From assembly GCA_033964015.1 (NCBI GenBank), contig CM066913.1, forward strand, positions 28,422,790-28,486,789: a stretch of 64,000 bases of DNA, read 5' to 3'. Positions 51,162 to 64,000 of the stretch are shown here, one piece after another (the first letter of the stretch is position 1; each line of letters starts with the position of its first letter). Source of the stretch: Scolanthus callimorphus (lineage: Eukaryota > Cnidaria > Anthozoa > Actiniaria > Edwardsiidae). Position numbers and translations under genes: made by a program. Under the pieces are notes generated by a model. That model saw only the letters and a program-made list of their open reading frames with translations. It searched no databases and was not told where the DNA came from.

Positions 51162-51533
51162 GTTGCTGCTCCTACGTCGCAGCAAAAAGAAGTAAATATA
51201 ATCACTAAGCCTGATCCAAGTTTCCCTACAAACATATAAGGTGAGCCATATTTTGTTACTCGCAGTGAGGAGGAAGTAATTGTTGAAAAAGTAGTTCCAC
51301 AAATCCAAAGTTCCAAAAGGGATGCATATATCGACGGAAAACTAAGATAGGCCCCTCTTAGCTTGGGCTTATGTTTTTCCCATCCTACGTGTCATTCCAT
51401 GAGGATTCTTTCTTCTTTTTCTGCTATGTACACTTGTCACTTTAGCGAGGCGGGTAGAGGGTTATCTCCTCAACATTATTTGAAGGTATTCACATGAACA
51501 GACACTTTGTTTCACGGGATTATGGAAACCACT

Positions 51534-52254
51534 ATTTATCCATTCAACTTATGAAGCAAATATATTTCAATCTCATTTATCCCTACATAACATATGGAAT
51601 ACTTGCTTGGGTAGTGTATACAAGACCCATATACAAAAAATTCAAGTTAAACAAAATCATGCTGTACGACTGACTTTTTTTTGCTACTACACATGGTAAA
51701 AATACTGAAAGTGCTAAACCGTTTATTAATCTTCTAGGTCTTCTAACAGTAGATAATGTTTTCCGCGTCCATGTTTTAACTTTTACACACTTATGGCATA
51801 AAGGCCTCCTACCTGATGTTTTCAAAGACATTTTTCAATACGCTAGTAACGTTCATGGCTATAATAAAAATATCGGTAAACAATCACTCTCTTTCACTGC
51901 AATTGATATTTGGAAAGATCTCCCATCACAATTCAAGGACCTTAGTATCTTTCTATTTCGCAAAGAAATAAAACATTATCTACTGTTCCAACAACAAGAA
52001 ATATTGTAATATCATTATTTATTCCTCTTTTCATAAATAATATTTCTATGTAAGTTCTTCCAATTAATCTTTTTCTTGATATTTCTATGACTTGCCTGCT
52101 TTTTATATAAATTCCTACTTTGACTTTTCGGGAAGTTAACAAGAAAACCAACCGGTTCATTAACTTCCCTCTCGCATTTTTTACTACCCCTAGATACTAT
52201 ATAATAATATTGTAACTTTTTTTAACATTTCATTATGAGTCAATAAAGATTATT
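51534..52254 (+). mobile_element. 5'-truncated LINE, copy in A3
   Basis: This is the paralogue of 27797-28520 with the same truncation point and flanking CACT. The RT remnant has extra frame breaks (near 51613 and 51680). Its tail is a pure microsatellite region without the Dong-like insertion. Confidence 0.8.
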
Positions 52255-52274
52255 CTATTATTATTATTATTATG

Positions 52275-52320
<46 letters not shown>

Positions 52321-52323
52321 CCA

Positions 52324-52388
<65 letters not shown>
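52255..52388. repeat. (TTA)n / (ATC)n compound microsatellite
   Basis: A TTA run turns into about 16 ATC units (52275-52325) and back to TTA. It is the LINE tail of copy 3 and represents the unoccupied Dong target. The ATC block is absent from the A2 copy. Confidence 0.95.
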
Positions 52389-52390
<2 letters not shown>

Positions 52391-52521
52391 CTCTATCGTC
52401 ATTTCTCCTTTTTCCTAGATATTCGGTCAAATACATCAAGACGGCTCGGTGACCTCGGTTATTAGACCACGCAAGCCAAGATTACCCAAAATAACTTGCC
52501 TCTTGTGTGTGAGGTATTACG

Positions 52522-53720
52522 ATGAAAGAGCTTTACGTGCTATTATGGGTTCTAGCACTTATAGCTACGCAGGAATCCTGACTGAAATTTTTTTCGTCAA
52601 TTTTCAAACATTTTCCGTCCCTTCTATAAGCCCAGAAACGAGAAGCACGCTGAACTATTCGACAAAGATAATGCCAAAAGAAGAAAGAACGACACTACTA
52701 TCCCCCCATGGTGCTCCCCCAACTCATGGGCTTCACAAGATTGTACTTTTTATAGCCATACTGACTGCTCCGTCACACCTTGATGCCCGACTGGCAATAC
52801 GAAACACATGGGGGTCAACGCTAAGAAGGTACCCAGAGGTGATTATGAAGTTCTTTACTGATGGTAAACAACTTGGCAAGAAAATGAACAGCATTCTTAC
52901 ACAGGAGCGCAATCATTATAAAGATCTAGAGCTGATGCCCACCCCAAGGGGATTTTTTTCGCCCATCGTATCTTGTGGTCGATGTTCTGGGCGTCTAGCC
53001 GGGTACGATTTTAGCTTCTATTTGAGGATGGATGATGACTATTTTCTCTGCTTGAATCACCTGATGATCGACATGCAGCTCAGAATACGAGAGAGAATGT
53101 TGATTTGGGGATGGCTGCACTGCTTCACTAATACCTCCTACATTGACGAGGGCTTCGTGATTCTTAGCAAAGATCTTACACAAGAAATAGTGGAAATGAA
53201 TGATTCCTTGATTTGTCATCCATACGGTGACCAGGCCGTCGCTCTATGGATAAAACAGATGGCCAACCGAGGTCGGGTCGCCACCTATTTTGCCGACAAT
53301 CACAGAATCGCTCACTCGTATAAACAAGTTTCCATCAAGGACGAGACACTTTGCAAGCGATTCATTGGAATACATCAAGCTTACCCTTCGTACATGGAGA
53401 AATATTGGTCTCTAGTCAGAAAGAATTGGTTCACAGACGCATTTACAGCAAGCTTGCGTAGGGGCGTGCCCAAGACATGCTCAAATCCTCTGCTCTTTGA
53501 TTGGCAATCCTTCGATCCTCCCTATAAATACGAGCCCAAACCCTGTTGGCCGACGAACACAAGTTGGACGACCCTTAGTAATCAAGGAGAGTACCAGGGC
53601 AGAAGGAAAGGAACGCAACAGAGGAAAAAAACCCAGTTTATTAGGGAGAAAGTCATAAAATCATTTATTAGTAAGGAACATCAAAGAAGCTCTCGCGATA
53701 AAAAGAACCATTCAAACTAA
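52522..53720 (+). CDS. GT31 beta-1,3-galactosyltransferase-like gene, copy 3 (near-intact frame)
   Basis: One continuous frame covers the stem and catalytic domain to the stop (about 390 residues in common), with LDARLAIRNTWGS, FYLRMDDDYF, DEGFVILSKDLTQEI and YGDQAVALWI. The natural ATG at 52522 is out of this frame because one T is missing near 52566 (ATAGCTACGC against ATAGCTATCGC), so the signal anchor is cut off; the open frame itself extends up to 52449. A missing T near 52958 and an extra G near 53002 cancel out. They leave a 17-residue scrambled patch (FFSPIVSCGRCSGRLAG) just before the metal site. It is more diverged from copies 1 and 2 than they are from each other. It would be a Golgi enzyme if intact; acceptor unknown. 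Confidence 0.62.
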
Positions 53721-54825
53721 CGCTAGATAGATGGGTTAAAAAAATTAGTTTGGGGAATTGGGTGACTGCGCTCTTTTTCTTCATTGATTTGACGACATGT
53801 GTTAATAAATGGAGATATTGGGAGCTAGCAAATCTCAGAATTTGCATGACTGATAATTGTCCACTGAAGTGAAATTTCATTACAAGTCGCTTCCTTTTAA
53901 GGTAATTCCCCTGAAATAAAACGCTCACTAATGAAGCAATCCAGTTCGCTTGCAATGTTGGATTCTTCATTACCTAAGACAAACATTGGAATCTTTAATT
54001 TTCCATGTATTGACGCTACTCTTGAAAATGTGCAAATGTGCGTACCGCCCGTGATGATAATTTGAGGCTCCTTGGTACCTCATTTTGGGGCTTTTTATGG
54101 CGATAGCTTAAAAACTTGTCGTTAGAATTTCTTAAACTTTTTTTATAACAGGAAAACGAGTCTTATCAAAATGGTAAAATAAAAAGTAGGGGTGCCTATT
54201 CTTGTTTCCGTGCAATATCCCGAAAAGCGACTTTTTCTGAGTATTTATCGCTGAAATGGGAGTATTTAGCGCGCTCGATTGCGTCATTTTCGAACGAAAA
54301 GCGCGCGCGTCGATGCGCAGAACAGAGTGCGCCGTGCAAAACAAGAGAATAACCTTAACGCAATCTATCTGTCGACATCATTTTTAATGCCTGTCCGATA
54401 ACATTACATTACGTTTTAACCCATACCGACTTGTCACACAGTGGTCTACGAGGGACGCCATCTTGGATTGGATCCGTTGATGGTGGTTATACGTGTTCGT
54501 TCTCACCAAATATCAGCTGTAATTCGACGACCATTGAATCATTCCTTCTCGACTTAACTTCAGTAACAGAAAGATTTATAAAAAAAGGTTTTCCCCTTGC
54601 GTTTCTTCGTTCTTTAACGATAGCTGGTGAGTTGGTACGTATTTAGTAGGTGGGGGTTCGGGGTGGAGTGGGATTTGCTGCAGTGGAAGCGTGATTTGTA
54701 TGACATTTTGTTCTCAGCATGGTGCACACCATTGTTTTTCAGGCAACTCTGCGCACGTTTGTTGGTTTGCAACCAAAAGTTCACGCTAATATCAGTCGTC
54801 GCGCTAACATAGAGCACAAGAGCTT
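53721..54825. other. 3' flank of GT31 copy 3 and spacer to MCM2
   Basis: It matches parts of 34480-34985 and 35935-36665, showing that the duplicated unit extends past the gene. It includes the empty site of the Harbinger MITE (about 53970). No gene is recognised. Unique sequence of about 500 bases lies at 54120-54600. Confidence 0.5.
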
Positions 54826-54831
54826 TTTATT
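54826..54831 (-). promoter_or_regulatory. Possible polyadenylation signal of MCM2
   Basis: AATAAA on the minus strand lies about 440 bases downstream of the MCM2 stop codon. It is the nearest canonical hexamer I noticed on that strand. Use is inferred. Confidence 0.35.
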
Positions 54832-55272
54832 TACAGACATTACATAAACAGCGCTATTGAGCATTGTGTTTTTTATATACAAATCTAAGGCCTTATAGGC
54901 CTGTTATGTGTAATGCTGAGACTTTGGCACACCTGTTCCGGGTTGTTACTAAACTGAAGCTTATTTGTCCTTTCCTTGACAACGTTTGATAGCAGATAAT
55001 GACATGCTTTGTGACTCGACACTTTGTAGTCACCAACACAACTAGTGTCCGTAGATGAGTGTTGCCTCTGATGGGTGTTGTCTGAGTGCTATCCTATTGC
55101 AGACAACCTGGGTATTCACTTGCACGGATTGTTCTATAAACCGTACCGTTTTCACGGGAAACCTTCACCTCCATCTTTCTGACGTGGATCTGTAACACGT
55201 AACCTTTCCTCATGGTTATGCACAATACAGCAGCCCCTGTCCATGTTCTAGAATACTCAAGATGTAGAGACG

Positions 55273-64000
<8,728 letters not shown>

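Larger units (their letters stand above)
45459..51529. repeat. Duplication module A, copy 3
   Basis: It is nearly identical to 23386-27792, differing by a shorter minisatellite, a 1.7-kb CR1-like insertion (48047-49779) and scattered one-base changes. The high identity implies a recent duplication, or an assembly artefact such as an uncollapsed haplotype. Confidence 0.85.

Overview
The window looks like a stretch of an animal nuclear genome. It has an intron-rich MCM2 gene with GT-AG introns, non-LTR and DIRS-type retroelements, many MITEs, and only a few percent of coding DNA. The mix (DIRS relics, a Dong/R4 element, poly-C-rich MITEs, a locally amplified GT31 gene) would fit an anthozoan cnidarian such as a coral or anemone. 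That assignment is inference; no taxon-specific marker is visible. Nothing bacterial, viral or plasmid-like is seen, and there is no rRNA gene and no CRISPR array.

Layout. (1) 1-9.9 kb is a field of MITEs and foldback repeats: several Harbinger-like elements with TWA target duplications, one MULE-like hairpin, and a LINE 3' remnant. Two possible short exons (1564-1584 and 6101-6221) may belong to an unrecognised gene. (2) 9.93-17.69 kb is one decayed DIRS-like retrotransposon. Its ORF1 is split at a single point by a 6.0-kb insertion (10136-16138) with a 6-bp target duplication; this insertion carries a 150-bp tandem array. (3) About 17.9-54 kb is a tandem segmental duplication in the order A-G-B. 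G is a single-exon GT31 (beta-1,3-galactosyltransferase-like) gene present three times, at 20.2, 33.3 and 52.5 kb. A and B are flanking spacer modules. Later insertions sit in one copy but not in its paralogues, so empty and filled sites can be compared base by base: a LINE 3' end, a Dong/R4 element inside the LINE's (TTA)n tail, a MULE-like MITE, a Harbinger MITE, a CR1/jockey-like LINE, and a second 6.5-kb element with a 6-bp target duplication that carries a 91-bp tandem array. (4) 55.3-64.0 kb, minus strand, holds the 3' half of MCM2 in nine exons. They run from the Walker A region at the window edge to the stop codon at 55273. Its introns contain a 2-kb minisatellite of 30-bp units, a 22-bp array, a Harbinger MITE and a cluster of five CACGTG sites.

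MCM2 is the one clearly functional gene: every exon is in frame and splices cleanly. The three GT31 copies are each broken by different single-base indels, mostly in homopolymers. This is either decay or residual long-read assembly error, and the sequence alone cannot decide which.

The most novel signal is the pair of about 6-kb insertions (10136-16138 and 38953-45452). They share 6-bp target duplications, short TIRs, subterminal CTGGCTGGCAAA-type repeats at both ends, and a large internal tandem array. They look like two members of one satellite-carrying DNA-transposon family whose superfamily I cannot assign.
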